Source: JBBQWT01 sp038210375
GTDB taxonomy: Bacteria > Acidobacteriota > Terriglobia > Terriglobales > Acidobacteriaceae
Length of the DNA: 64,000 bases
Assembly: GCA_038210375.1 (NCBI GenBank)
Contig: JBBQWT010000006.1
Coordinates: forward strand, 61,758 to 125,757
Reading direction: 5' to 3'
Shown: piece after piece, positions 8,759-17,561 of the stretch
How the letters are laid out: the number at the start of each line of letters is the position of its first letter
Position numbering within the stretch: position 1 is the first letter of the stretch
Made by a program: the position numbers and the translations under genes
Notes under the pieces: generated by a model
Seen by the model: the letters and a program-made list of their open reading frames with translations, nothing else
Databases searched by the model: none
Told to the model about the DNA's origin: nothing

Positions 8759-11617
8759 CTAACCCAATGCTGTCTTGATCGCCGCCTGCAAGGTTTTCAG
8801 GCCGCCTTCAACATCCGCGGGCAGATGCACCCGAAGCGCCCGCCGGTTACGCTTGGCCAGTACCTGAAAATCGCCTCGCGCCTGCGCTGCTTTGACCACC
8901 CCAAACGTGTACCTTGCGTTGGGAATTTCCACATCCTTGGCGTCATCACAGGTCAATTGCAGGAACACGCCGCTGTTGGGACCGCCCTTGTAGGCCTGTC
9001 CAGTGGAGTGCAGGAAGCGTGGGCCAAAACCCAGGCAGGTTGCGACATGCTTCTTGTCGCGCACCGCATGACGCATGCTCTGCAGCGGCTTATCGTGCTC
9101 GTCGTTCATTTGCACATATGCCAGCAGGGCAAAATAATCGCCGCGCCCCAGTTGATTGAGATGGGCCTTGAGGATGCCGGCCAAGGTCTTGTCACTGCCC
9201 GCCGCCTTCATCAGATTAGCCGCATTGCGCTCGTCGGTGAAGAGCTTGATGCCGCCTTCTTCGAAGATGGGTTTTTCCGCGGGCAGCTTGCCGGTCTTCT
9301 CGTAAGCCTGCGTGATGTCACGGGTTTCGATCTTGCTGGCTTCCACGTCGGGCTGGTTAAAAGGATTGATGCCCAGGATGGATCCGGCCACCGCGGTGGC
9401 AATCTCCCAGCGGAACATCTCCTGCCCCAGGTCGTAGATATCGGCCACGTTGATGCGGACAACCGGATGGCCGGCTTTTTCGAGGGCGTCCACTTTCGCG
9501 TCCTGCGATTTGTCGGGAGCTGTTTCCAGCCGCAGGTAGCAGAAGATACGATCGTCGCCGTAAACATCCGGCGCGCCGATTTCTTCGCGATCCACGGGGA
9601 TAAGCCCCTTGCCTTCCTTGCCGGTGCTCTCGGCGAGCAACTGTTCGAGCCACGCGCCCAGGTCGCCGATGCCGGGCGAGCAGAAGATGGTGACTTTATC
9701 GTGTCCCTGGCGGCCCAGCGTTCCCAGGATCGCGCCCAGAACCGCTCCGGGGTTGAGATCAACCGGCACTGATGGCGTGCAAGCGTGAACCATTTCCTCG
9801 GTGTTGTTGAGGAAGCGGGTCATGTCGAGGCCCATGACCGCGGCAGGAACCAGTCCGAAATCGGACAGCGCCGAATAGCGGCCCCCGATGCTGGCCAGCC
9901 CGTGGAAGATGTGACGGAACTTGTCCTGGGTGGCGACCTTCTCCATCTTGGAGCCGGGGTCGGTTACGGCGGCGAAATGCCGGCCAACTTTATCCGCGCC
10001 TACTTTCTTCTTGGTGAGCTCGTAAAAATAATCCTTGAAGATGTTGGGCTCGAGGGTGCTGCCGGACTTGCTGGATACGATGAACAGCGTTTTGGCCGGA
10101 TCGATCTTGCTCTCAACATATTTCACCTGGGCCGGGTCGGTGGAATCGAGGACGCGCAGCTCAGGATGGCCCTTGATCTTGCCGTAGGTCATGGTCATGA
10201 CTTCGGGGCAAAGACTGGAGCCGCCCATACCCAGCAGCAGCGCGGTGTCGAAACCTTCCTTGGCGATCTCGTCGGCGAAGTCGGTGAGGTGATGGCTGTG
10301 CGCAAGCTGGTCATCGGTGATATTCAACCAGCCCAGCCAGTTGGCTTCATCGGAGCCGGTCCACAGCGAGGCGTCGCCGCTCCACAACTTGCGCATCTTG
10401 CCGTTGGCGCGCCAGTCGCTCAGCGAGGTCTTCACCGCCTTATCGAAGTGTTCGGGAAGCTTGTAGGTGAGGTGATTGATCTTGGCTTCGATTTTTTCCT
10501 TCTGCTTGGCCTTGAGATCAACCGAGGCCAGCAGCTTGTCAAAGGGCTCGACGAAGAGCTTGAGGCCATCTACCAGCAGCTTGGTGGTGACCGCGTCCAT
10601 GTCGATGCCGGCCTTCTTCAGGTTGGCCATGGTTTCTTCGGCGGCGGGCAATTCGGAGTCGAGGGTGTGGTCAAGGCGGCCGTGATCGCGGAACGCATCG
10701 AAGGTCGCGGGCGGAATGGTGTTCACGGTGTCCGCGCCGATGAGCTCTTCGATGTAAATTACGTCGCGGTACGCGGGGTTCTTGGTGCTGGTGCTGGCCC
10801 ACAACAGCCGCTGCGTCTGTGCGCCCTTGGCGGCAAGTTTCTCCCAGCGATCGCCGCTGAAGATCTTCTTGTAGGCCTGGTAGACGAGCTTGGCGTTGGC
10901 GATCGCCACCTTGCCGGTGACGGATTTCAGCAGCTCCTGCTTCTTGGGATCGGTCTCGGTCTTCAGGTTGGTGGTGACCATGCTGTCGATCAACGCATCG
11001 ATGCGGCTGATAAAGAAGCTGGCCACGCTGGCCACTTTGGCAAGATCGCCTTTCTTCTTGGCCAGGTCTTCGAGTCCCGAGATATAGGCTTCGGCGACGC
11101 GCTCGTAGGCTTGCTGGGAGAAAAGCAGGGTGACGTTGACGTTGATGCCCTCGCTGATCAACTTCTTGATCGCGGGGACGCCTTCATCGGTGCCCGGAAC
11201 CTTGATCATGACGTTGTCGCGGGCCACGCGCTTGCGCAGGCGATGGGCCTCCTCGAGCGTGCCGTTAGTGTCATTGGCGAGGCTCGGCGAAACTTCGAGG
11301 CTGACATAACCGTCGCGCAGGTTGCTCGACTGGTACACCGGCCACAGAATGTCGGCGGCGTCCTGGATATCGCGGATGGCGATGATCTCGTAGATCTCCT
11401 TGGCGCTTAGATCTTCCGATTCGAGGGCCTTCAACTCGTTGGCATAGTCGGTGCTTCCGGTGATGGCTTTTTCGAAGATGGCGGGGTTGGAGGTGACGCC
11501 ACGCAGGCCGTCCTCGTTCACCAGGCGCTGCAACTCGCCGCTGGTGATGGAATTACGGCGAATGAAATCGAGCCATACGGACTGGCCATAATCACCGAGT
11601 GCTCTGAGGGGATTCAT
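8759..11617 (-). CDS. tal-pgi: bifunctional transaldolase / glucose-6-phosphate isomerase
   Basis: A 952-residue fusion. Residues 1 to about 370 are transaldolase: the GVTSNPAIFEKAI motif lies near 39-51, and VMIKVPGTDEG near 136-146 contains the Schiff-base Lys. Residues about 385-950 are phosphoglucose isomerase, with FIVSSKSGSTLEPN as the sugar-phosphate-binding signature and a long C-terminal isomerase part. Together they interconvert sedoheptulose 7-phosphate/glyceraldehyde 3-phosphate with erythrose 4-phosphate/fructose 6-phosphate, then fructose 6-phosphate with glucose 6-phosphate. The gene starts 3 bp after rpiB. Such fusions are known in several bacterial phyla, and the frame is continuous here. 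Confidence 0.95.
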   Translation of the reverse strand: MNPLRALGDYGQSVWLDFIRRNSITSGELQRLVNEDGLRGVTSNPAIFEKAITGSTDYANELKALESEDLSAKEIYEIIAIRDIQDAADILWPVYQSSNLRDGYVSLEVSPSLANDTNGTLEEAHRLRKRVARDNVMIKVPGTDEGVPAIKKLISEGINVNVTLLFSQQAYERVAEAYISGLEDLAKKKGDLAKVASVASFFISRIDALIDSMVTTNLKTETDPKKQELLKSVTGKVAIANAKLVYQAYKKIFSGDRWEKLAAKGAQTQRLLWASTSTKNPAYRDVIYIEELIGADTVNTIPPATFDAFRDHGRLDHTLDSELPAAEETMANLKKAGIDMDAVTTKLLVDGLKLFVEPFDKLLASVDLKAKQKEKIEAKINHLTYKLPEHFDKAVKTSLSDWRANGKMRKLWSGDASLWTGSDEANWLGWLNITDDQLAHSHHLTDFADEIAKEGFDTALLLGMGGSSLCPEVMTMTYGKIKGHPELRVLDSTDPAQVKYVESKIDPAKTLFIVSSKSGSTLEPNIFKDYFYELTKKKVGADKVGRHFAAVTDPGSKMEKVATQDKFRHIFHGLASIGGRYSALSDFGLVPAAVMGLDMTRFLNNTEEMVHACTPSVPVDLNPGAVLGAILGTLGRQGHDKVTIFCSPGIGDLGAWLEQLLAESTGKEGKGLIPVDREEIGAPDVYGDDRIFCYLRLETAPDKSQDAKVDALEKAGHPVVRINVADIYDLGQEMFRWEIATAVAGSILGINPFNQPDVEASKIETRDITQAYEKTGKLPAEKPIFEEGGIKLFTDERNAANLMKAAGSDKTLAGILKAHLNQLGRGDYFALLAYVQMNDEHDKPLQSMRHAVRDKKHVATCLGFGPRFLHSTGQAYKGGPNSGVFLQLTCDDAKDVEIPNARYTFGVVKAAQARGDFQVLAKRNRRALRVHLPADVEGGLKTLQAAIKTALG

Positions 11618-11620
11618 GTA

Positions 11621-12109
11621 TTACGCTCCTTTGGCCGCGGTTCCCGGCGAACCCGCCGGCGCCATGTTGCGGTTTTCAATGGCATTCACTTTATCCAGCC
11701 TGCGCTGGTGACGCTCTTCGTGGGTGTAATTGGCAGAGAGATACGACCCCACCAAATCCTGGGCGGTGGCGATCCCGATGACCCGGGCCCCCATCACCAG
11801 CACATTCATGTCATCGTGCTCGACTCCCTGGTGGGCGGAATAATGATCGTGGCACAGGCCGGCGCGCACTCCGCGGACTTTGTTAGCGGCCACCGATGCG
11901 CCCACTCCGCTGCCACAGATCAGGATCCCGCGATCGCATTTACCCTGCACGATGCTGTTGCCGACGGCCTCAGCGAAATCAGGGTAATCCACCGCCTTGG
12001 TGTCGTGGGTGCCGACGTCATTTACCTCGTGGCCCAGGGTCTTGATGAATTCGCCCAGGGTCTTTTTCAGCTCAAATCCAGCGTGGTCAGAACCGATGGT
12101 TATTTTCAT
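11621..12109 (-). CDS. rpiB: ribose-5-phosphate isomerase B
   Basis: Interconverts ribulose 5-phosphate and ribose 5-phosphate. The 162-residue protein opens with KITIGSDHAGFELK, and ILICGSGVGAS contains the conserved catalytic Cys. The NKVRGVRAGLCHDHYSAHQ segment is the RpiB/LacAB signature. Its C-terminal tail of about 15 residues beyond the core is Ala/Gly/Pro-rich. It lies 2 bp after tkt and 3 bp before tal-pgi, so the three are almost certainly co-translated from one message. Confidence 0.95.
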   Translation of the reverse strand: MKITIGSDHAGFELKKTLGEFIKTLGHEVNDVGTHDTKAVDYPDFAEAVGNSIVQGKCDRGILICGSGVGASVAANKVRGVRAGLCHDHYSAHQGVEHDDMNVLVMGARVIGIATAQDLVGSYLSANYTHEERHQRRLDKVNAIENRNMAPAGSPGTAAKGA

Positions 12110-12111
12110 GT

Positions 12112-14226
12112 TTACTTTTTCACCGTGGCCAGCAACTCCTTGGCGGTGGCCATCACCGCTTCAGCGGTAAATCCGAACTTCTTCTGCAGCTCCTGCAGGG
12201 GCGCTGAAGCTCCAAAGGTCTTCATGCCGATGCGGCGGCCCTGGGGCCCGACGTATTGTCCCCAGCCGAACGTGGAAGCTTGCTCGATGGAAATACGGCG
12301 CTGCACCGCGGCCGGAAGGACCTTCTCGCGATACTCCGGAGACTGGTGCTCGAAGAGCTCCCATGACGGCATGCTGACGACGCGGACCTTGGCGCCCTCG
12401 GCCAGCAGTTTCTCGTAAGCGCCGACGCACAGCGGAACCTCGCTGCCGGTGCCGATAAGAATCAGGTCGGGGGTACCTTCGCAATCGCCGAGGATGTAGG
12501 CGCCCTGGGCAACGCCCGAGGCCTTGGCATATTTGTCGCGGTCGACAGTGGCGATGCCCTGTCGAGACAGAACCAGGACGACGGGCTCGTGGCGAAGCTG
12601 CATGATCACCTTCCAGGCTTCGACGGTTTCGTTGCCGTCAGCGGGGCGCAGGACGATTAGCCCGGGAATGGCGCGCAACGAGGCCAGTTGCTCGATGGGC
12701 TGGTGGGTGGGGCCGTCTTCGCCGACACCGATGGAATCATGGGTAAAGATGAAGATGACGGGGATTTCCATGATGGCGGCCAGGCGAATGGGCGCGCGCA
12801 TGTAATCGCTGAAGATAAAAAATCCGGAACCGTAAGGGCGAACCTTGGTGAGAGCCATCCCGTTGAGGACGGAGCCCATGGCGTGCTCGCGGATGCCGAA
12901 GTGGAAATTGCGTCCCCCGTATTTACCGGCCTCGAAATCTCCGGCGCCATCGAAAGTGAGACGGGTCTTGGTGGAGGGGGCGAGATCGGCGGAGCCGCCA
13001 ATCAGCCAGGGCACGTTCTTGGCCAGCACATTCAGCACCTTGGCGGAAGAATCGCGACCGGCAACTCCCTTGGCATCGGGCGGGAAGACAGGCAGGTCCT
13101 TGTCCCAGCCATCGGGCAGCTCGCGATGCATCATGGCGTGCAGGTGCTTGGCGAGGTCGGGATGAGCGGCGGAATACTTGCCGAGCAATTCCTTCCATTT
13201 GCCGTTGGCTTCGGCCCCGCGCTTGCCTATTCCATCGGCGAAATTCTTCAGGACCTCGGGAGGAACCAGGAACTTCTCATTTTCCGGCCAGCCGTAGTTG
13301 CGCTTGGTAAGGCGGATTTCTTCTTCGCCGAGAGGCTCGCCGTGGGCCCCGCCGGTATCCTGCTTGTTGGGCGCTCCCCATCCGATGTGGCTGTCCACGA
13401 TAATGAGGGTGGGCTTGTCATTGGAGTTCTTGAAGGTCTTGAACGCCCGCGCCAGTGTGTCCAGGTCGTTGGCGTCGCCTACGCGGGTGACGTTCCATCC
13501 GTAACCAATGAAGCGCGTGGCCACGTCTTCGCTGAACGCCCACGAGGTATTGCCTTCGATGGTGATCTTGTTGTTGTCGTAGATCCAGCACAGGTTGGAA
13601 AGCTGCAGGTGGCCGGCCAGTGACGCGGCCTCTCCGCTGACCCCTTCCATCATGCAGCCGTCGCCGCACAGGGCGTACACGTCGTAGTCAAACATCTTGA
13701 AGTCGGGCTTGTTGAAGTACTCGGCCATCCAGCGCTCGGCGATGGCCATACCCACGCTGGTGGCTACTCCCTGCCCCAGCGGACCGGTCGTGGTCTCGAT
13801 GCCGGAGGTCCAGCGATATTCCGGATGTCCGGGACACTTGCTGTCAATCTGGCGAAAGCGCTTGATGTCGTCGAGCGACACCGAAACCTTGCCTACGCTC
13901 TCATACTTGCCATCCACCGCCTTCACCTGGGTGAGGTGCAGGATGGAATACAGAAGCATGGACGCGTGGCCCATGGAGAGCACGAAGCGATCGCGATTGG
14001 GCCAGATAGGATCTTCAGGATCGAAGCGCAAAATCTTCTGCCACAGCGCATACACCACCGGAGCCATGGCCATCGGTGTTCCAGGATGGCCGGAATTGGC
14101 CTGCTGCACCGCGTCCATGGACAAGGTGCGGATGGTATTGATGCTGAGTTGCTCAATATCCTTGGGATCGCGCTTGCTGTTTTGAGATTCCATCTCCTGA
14201 ACTTTGCTCGCGGTGGTTGCCATCAC
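12112..14226 (-). CDS. tkt: transketolase
   Basis: Thiamine-diphosphate enzyme moving two-carbon units between ketose and aldose phosphates. At 704 residues it is full length. The thiamine-diphosphate motif GDGCMMEGVSGEAASLAG followed by WIYDNNKITIEG is near 190-230, and the pyrimidine-domain motif FIFTHDSIGVGEDGPTHQP lies near 505-523. A C-terminal transketolase domain follows. It is the first gene of the eight-gene operon. Two ATG codons stand in tandem at the start; the first is used here. Confidence 0.96.
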   Translation of the reverse strand: MMATTASKVQEMESQNSKRDPKDIEQLSINTIRTLSMDAVQQANSGHPGTPMAMAPVVYALWQKILRFDPEDPIWPNRDRFVLSMGHASMLLYSILHLTQVKAVDGKYESVGKVSVSLDDIKRFRQIDSKCPGHPEYRWTSGIETTTGPLGQGVATSVGMAIAERWMAEYFNKPDFKMFDYDVYALCGDGCMMEGVSGEAASLAGHLQLSNLCWIYDNNKITIEGNTSWAFSEDVATRFIGYGWNVTRVGDANDLDTLARAFKTFKNSNDKPTLIIVDSHIGWGAPNKQDTGGAHGEPLGEEEIRLTKRNYGWPENEKFLVPPEVLKNFADGIGKRGAEANGKWKELLGKYSAAHPDLAKHLHAMMHRELPDGWDKDLPVFPPDAKGVAGRDSSAKVLNVLAKNVPWLIGGSADLAPSTKTRLTFDGAGDFEAGKYGGRNFHFGIREHAMGSVLNGMALTKVRPYGSGFFIFSDYMRAPIRLAAIMEIPVIFIFTHDSIGVGEDGPTHQPIEQLASLRAIPGLIVLRPADGNETVEAWKVIMQLRHEPVVLVLSRQGIATVDRDKYAKASGVAQGAYILGDCEGTPDLILIGTGSEVPLCVGAYEKLLAEGAKVRVVSMPSWELFEHQSPEYREKVLPAAVQRRISIEQASTFGWGQYVGPQGRRIGMKTFGASAPLQELQKKFGFTAEAVMATAKELLATVKK

Positions 14227-14351
14227 GAAACTCCTGTGCGCCAGAAATAAAACGTAGCAACGAAATCAAATACGTGTCCCGGGGGTAAAGTTCCTGCGGA
14301 TAATTCAGGCTTACTCGAAGGGGAGACAATCGGGTTTGCGTTGCGCAGGGC

Positions 14352-14381
14352 AGCATACACCCAAGCGGGAAATTTTGTCTA
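14352..14381 (-). promoter_or_regulatory. possible sigma-70-type promoter for the tkt operon
   Basis: On the minus strand TAGACA (14381-14376) and TATGCT (14357-14352) are separated by 18 bp, in an AT-rich stretch about 125 bp upstream of the tkt start. Each box differs from consensus by one or two bases. This rests on eye matching alone. Confidence 0.35.
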
Positions 14382-14435
14382 TTTTTTGATTAAATTTGCG
14401 TGAATCGGGGGTTGGGGGCGGGAGTCCTTCCCAGC

Positions 14436-15159
14436 CTACATAATAGTCCCATCACGGCACTGCTCCAGCCATCTCATACCCTGCTCCGACCACTCTCGCG
14501 AATGCCGATCCATATATGACTGGACGACCCGCTGAACGCCGGGATGGTGCAGGTGTCCGAGACCATGGAGTGCGAATGCCTGGGTCCTGAAATCTGGTAA
14601 TTCCAGTACCTGTACGAGCGTTTCAAACATTGCGTTGAGAAGGGCTTGCGAATCGCCATCAAGCGTTGCGAAATCGCCAAGCGTTGCGAAATCGCCGCTA
14701 GCGATCTTTTCTTCACAGGATGATCTTGACCAGAAACTGTCGGCCATTGAATCCCACCACATATCAAAACAGTTTTCCATGATTTCGACCTCGGAAGGGG
14801 AGACGAAGTCAGCGTAAACCGAATACATAGCCCGTATACATGCCACGCGTTCACCAAGAGGAATCTCATTGTCCCAGAGGAACTGCTGCAGGCCCGAAAA
14901 TGGATGACATATTCATGGCCCAGATTCCCGAATTGATTTGGGGCAGGGAATAATTTGAAACCTTCGCCGCAAAGTGACTGAAAAGCAGTCTCATTTTGGC
15001 CACAATTGCTGCAGGCGAGGCCGGCTTCGGCGCGGTTGACCAATTGCTCGGAATTTCACAGGCCCAATGCTCGTCGCTCTCGATATCGCGGTCGAAAAAG
15101 AACACTACAAATTCATCGAAGGTCAATAGAGATAAATCGAAGTTGTCCGGATTGCTCAT
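14436..15159 (-). pseudogene. hypothetical gene broken by a frameshift
   Basis: Two overlapping reading frames appear to be halves of one protein. The N-terminal half starts at the ATG at 15159 (SNPDNFDLSLLTFDEF...) and runs to about LPQINSGIWAM before going out of frame. The C-terminal half (FSGLQQFLWDNEIPLGERV... to LEQCRDGTIM) is in another frame, open only from about 14913. The joint falls near 14890-14915. Neither half has a good start of its own at the joint. The C-terminal half is rich in Trp/Met/His and has a GLGHLHHPGVQRVVQ segment. I recognise no functional domain. A base-calling error rather than true decay is possible. It carries an 18-bp tandem duplication (14661-14696). Confidence 0.6.
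14661..14696. repeat. 18-bp perfect tandem duplication
   Basis: AAGCGTTGCGAAATCGCC occurs twice back to back (14661-14678 and 14679-14696). Because 18 is a multiple of three it duplicates six codons (Gly-Asp-Phe-Ala-Thr-Leu) in the C-terminal half of the broken gene without changing frame. Confidence 0.9.
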
Positions 15160-15189
15160 TAGTTTCGTTTTTGCTTTTCGGTGCAAGAA

Positions 15190-15206
15190 GCGGCCTTTCA
15201 GGCCGC
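15190..15206. other. 7-bp perfect hairpin between divergent genes
   Basis: GCGGCCT-TTC-AGGCCGC forms a perfect 7-bp stem with a 3-base loop, just upstream of the broken gene's start and about 110 bp before the BNR-repeat gene. No T-tract follows on either strand, so it is not a standard terminator. Confidence 0.5.
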
Positions 15207-15314
15207 CTAAAAGCTGGCTGCTAAATAAAAGGCTTCAACCCCGGTCGCGCTGCCGTTTTCTGACCTTCCACGCCGAACTCATTTTAGCTTCGCGTGCGTT
15301 AACCATATGGCACA

Positions 15315-16679
15315 ATGTTGGCGGTGAGACCGACGAAAAAGAAAACTATTTCTCCAGGCTGGATCGCTCTTCTGATTTTTTCTGCCGCTCTCGTTGTGAC
15401 TGCCGGCTCCGCTGGCGCCGATAAGACCGCATCGGAATGGCACACCCAAACTCTCCCTTTCCGCGTCTTGAACACGACTAGCAGCGGCCCTTCATTGTGG
15501 ATATGCGGAACCGATGAGGCGGTTGCAGTGTCATCCGATGCCGGTGAACACTGGCAGGTGAAACACAAGACCACGGACGGTGCGGTTCTTCTGAATATCG
15601 GCTTTGCGAACGACAAGTTCGGGTATGCCGCGGGGACGGGCGGCCTTTTGCTTACGACTGAAGACGGTGGCGAGACCTGGGCTCCACACTCAGAAGGCAA
15701 AGATGCAATCCTGCAGGTTTCTTTTTCAGACCCGATGCATGGACTGATTCGAACATTCACCTCTCTGCTGTTCACGATCAACGGCGGTGCTACCTGGGAG
15801 GTAGTGTCCGCAGGGCAAAATTCTGATGACATCAAGCATTTTCCTTTTACCTTTTCACTGGTCGCTCTCGATAACGCGCACATGGCAGTCATGATGAAGC
15901 ATGGCTCCGCCCAGTACGAGGGGCAGGGCTTCCTGGTGACCCGGGACTCGGGAAAATCCTGGATGTTCGTAGCCATACCGAACACTACGCTCTATAGCTT
16001 CTTGCGCGTGCAAGGCAAATACTGGGCCATTGGAACTGAAGTAGTCCATAAAGAGCAGCGTGGCGGATATGCAGTACCGGTGGCGCTGTACTCGGCTGAC
16101 GGCGAAAAGTGGGACCATTCCAGCAATGATCTATATGAGTGCAAGCCGCAAATGTGCGTAGCATGCACCACTGCAGGCTGTCTTTCCGCGAATGGCACGA
16201 TTAGTAATTTGTTTTCGGACAAAACGACCTACCAGGAATTTTCATCCAACGGCGCGTTGACCTCGAAATGGTCGGCGGCCGGCTCTGGCGTCTGCTTTGT
16301 GGGGAACGGCCTCCAGTGCGCTGAATTGAAGCCCGTCGTAAAACCTGGTCCCAGAGAAGGCCTATCGCCAGTTGCAGTTAGTCCCGGACGATTAGGCGCT
16401 TCCCCTGGTCAAGGACCTCGATGCATCATTTGCAATTTGGACCGGATTCTCGTCGATAAAAAAGCTAAAGGACCGTACACGATTAAATTGCTCCTTCAGA
16501 TTGCAAAGAACGGAATCGTAAGTGACGCTGTCGCGGATGGCGCTCCGACCCCCGAGGTCAAGTCTCGGATCGAACAGCAGGCCCGAGAATGGATATTCGA
16601 GCCGTACTTGAAAGACGGGGTTGCCGTGAATGTCAGGCTGACCACCAACGTGCAGGTAAACCTCATAAAACCGAGCTGA
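15315..16679 (+). CDS. secreted or anchored BNR/Ycf48-like protein with TonB-like C-terminus
   Basis: A 454-residue protein. A basic N-terminus and hydrophobic segment at about 14-32 form a signal peptide or anchor. Several repeats of the form T-x-D-x-G-x-x-W follow (SSDAGEHW, TTEDGGETW, FTINGGATW, VTRDSGKSW), typical of BNR/Ycf48-like beta-propellers. From about residue 365 the chain changes: a CIICNLD segment, then LLLQIAKNGIVSDA and REWIFEPYLKDGVAVNV, which resemble the TonB C-terminal fold seen in many exported proteins of this phylum. The function is unknown; the propeller suggests ligand or glycan binding in the periplasm. The ATG at 15315 is the only early start. Confidence 0.65.
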   Translation: MLAVRPTKKKTISPGWIALLIFSAALVVTAGSAGADKTASEWHTQTLPFRVLNTTSSGPSLWICGTDEAVAVSSDAGEHWQVKHKTTDGAVLLNIGFANDKFGYAAGTGGLLLTTEDGGETWAPHSEGKDAILQVSFSDPMHGLIRTFTSLLFTINGGATWEVVSAGQNSDDIKHFPFTFSLVALDNAHMAVMMKHGSAQYEGQGFLVTRDSGKSWMFVAIPNTTLYSFLRVQGKYWAIGTEVVHKEQRGGYAVPVALYSADGEKWDHSSNDLYECKPQMCVACTTAGCLSANGTISNLFSDKTTYQEFSSNGALTSKWSAAGSGVCFVGNGLQCAELKPVVKPGPREGLSPVAVSPGRLGASPGQGPRCIICNLDRILVDKKAKGPYTIKLLLQIAKNGIVSDAVADGAPTPEVKSRIEQQAREWIFEPYLKDGVAVNVRLTTNVQVNLIKPS

Positions 16680-16801
16680 ATGGTCCTTTGCAGGGGGGAC
16701 GCCAAAGCGGCATTGGCGGACTTCTGGAGTGCGCAATGGGCCGGCCGCAAATCAAGAGATCATCTTTTTTTTTGAATAAAAGCGCACCAGCGCCGGAATG
16801 G

Positions 16802-17440
16802 TTACCGAACCGCCCCGCCCTGGGGCTGAGGGACCTTGGCGTGCATCGCATCAATGATGGTCTTGATCACCAGGTCCTCTCCCAGCGAAGAATTAATCAT
16901 CATGTCGTACAGCGCGCGAGTGGGCCACTCTTTGCCGTAATAACGCTTGATGAAGGCGGCGCGTTCCTGGTCGATGGTGTCCACCATTTCGGTGGCTTCC
17001 TCTTCTGATTTCCCCAGGGCGCGAACGCGCTTGATCTTTTCTTCCCGCGGCGCGTAGATGAACACGTGAAAGCTGCCGGGGCGCCCGCGCAGAATCCAGG
17101 GAGCGCCCCGGCCGACTACCACGCAATTTCCCTTGGCCGCCGCTTGCTCGATGACCTGGTGCACCATGGCGACCATGCGGTCGGTGTCAAAGGCCTCGGG
17201 ACCGGTGATGGGCAGGGCGCGTTCGTAGCTTCCCCGGGCGAACACCTGGGCCAGCCGGTAGAGCATGGTGTCGAGGTGCTCGTCGCAACGCTGCACTGAT
17301 TTGGGATCGACGTGGGCCAGCTTTGCGATCTCGTCGGTCAAGGCGCGGTCCCATAGCTTCCAGCCGAGCTGTTGCGCCAGTTTTTCCGCGATGTTGCTGG
17401 CGCCGCTGCCGAATTCCCGTTCGATGGTGAGGATGTTCAT
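16802..17440 (-). CDS. cytidylate kinase-like family protein
   Basis: A 212-residue P-loop NTPase-like protein. It opens with ILTIEREFGSGASNIAEKLAQ, the modified P-loop of the cytidylate-kinase-like family, which lacks the usual GKS/GKT lysine. A VVVGRGAPWIL segment near 103-113 and HVFIYAPREEKIKRV near 122-136 resemble the CMP/dCMP kinase core and lid. True CMP kinase activity is uncertain because the standard Walker A lysine is absent and the substrate is unknown. It stands alone between the BNR gene and the exporter operon. Confidence 0.75.
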   Translation of the reverse strand: MNILTIEREFGSGASNIAEKLAQQLGWKLWDRALTDEIAKLAHVDPKSVQRCDEHLDTMLYRLAQVFARGSYERALPITGPEAFDTDRMVAMVHQVIEQAAAKGNCVVVGRGAPWILRGRPGSFHVFIYAPREEKIKRVRALGKSEEEATEMVDTIDQERAAFIKRYYGKEWPTRALYDMMINSSLGEDLVIKTIIDAMHAKVPQPQGGAVR

Positions 17441-17561
17441 GCCGCTTCCCCGACGCTTATTTTCAAGATTCTACAACTTCTCCCGTCCCACGATTTACGC
17501 ATTACGATGAATGGTCGTCGATTGAAGTTCAGTGATTCATTTTCGGTGATTAGTTCACCAA

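Noticed and set aside
9785..11410. 541-residue plus-strand frame opposite tal-pgi
   Set aside because: It lies wholly antisense to a strongly supported fusion enzyme and has Gly/Val/Leu-rich shadow composition and no recognisable domain.
16802..17440. Calling this gene true cytidylate kinase (cmk)
   Set aside because: The P-loop lacks the standard lysine, so it fits the cytidylate-kinase-like family and not core Cmk.
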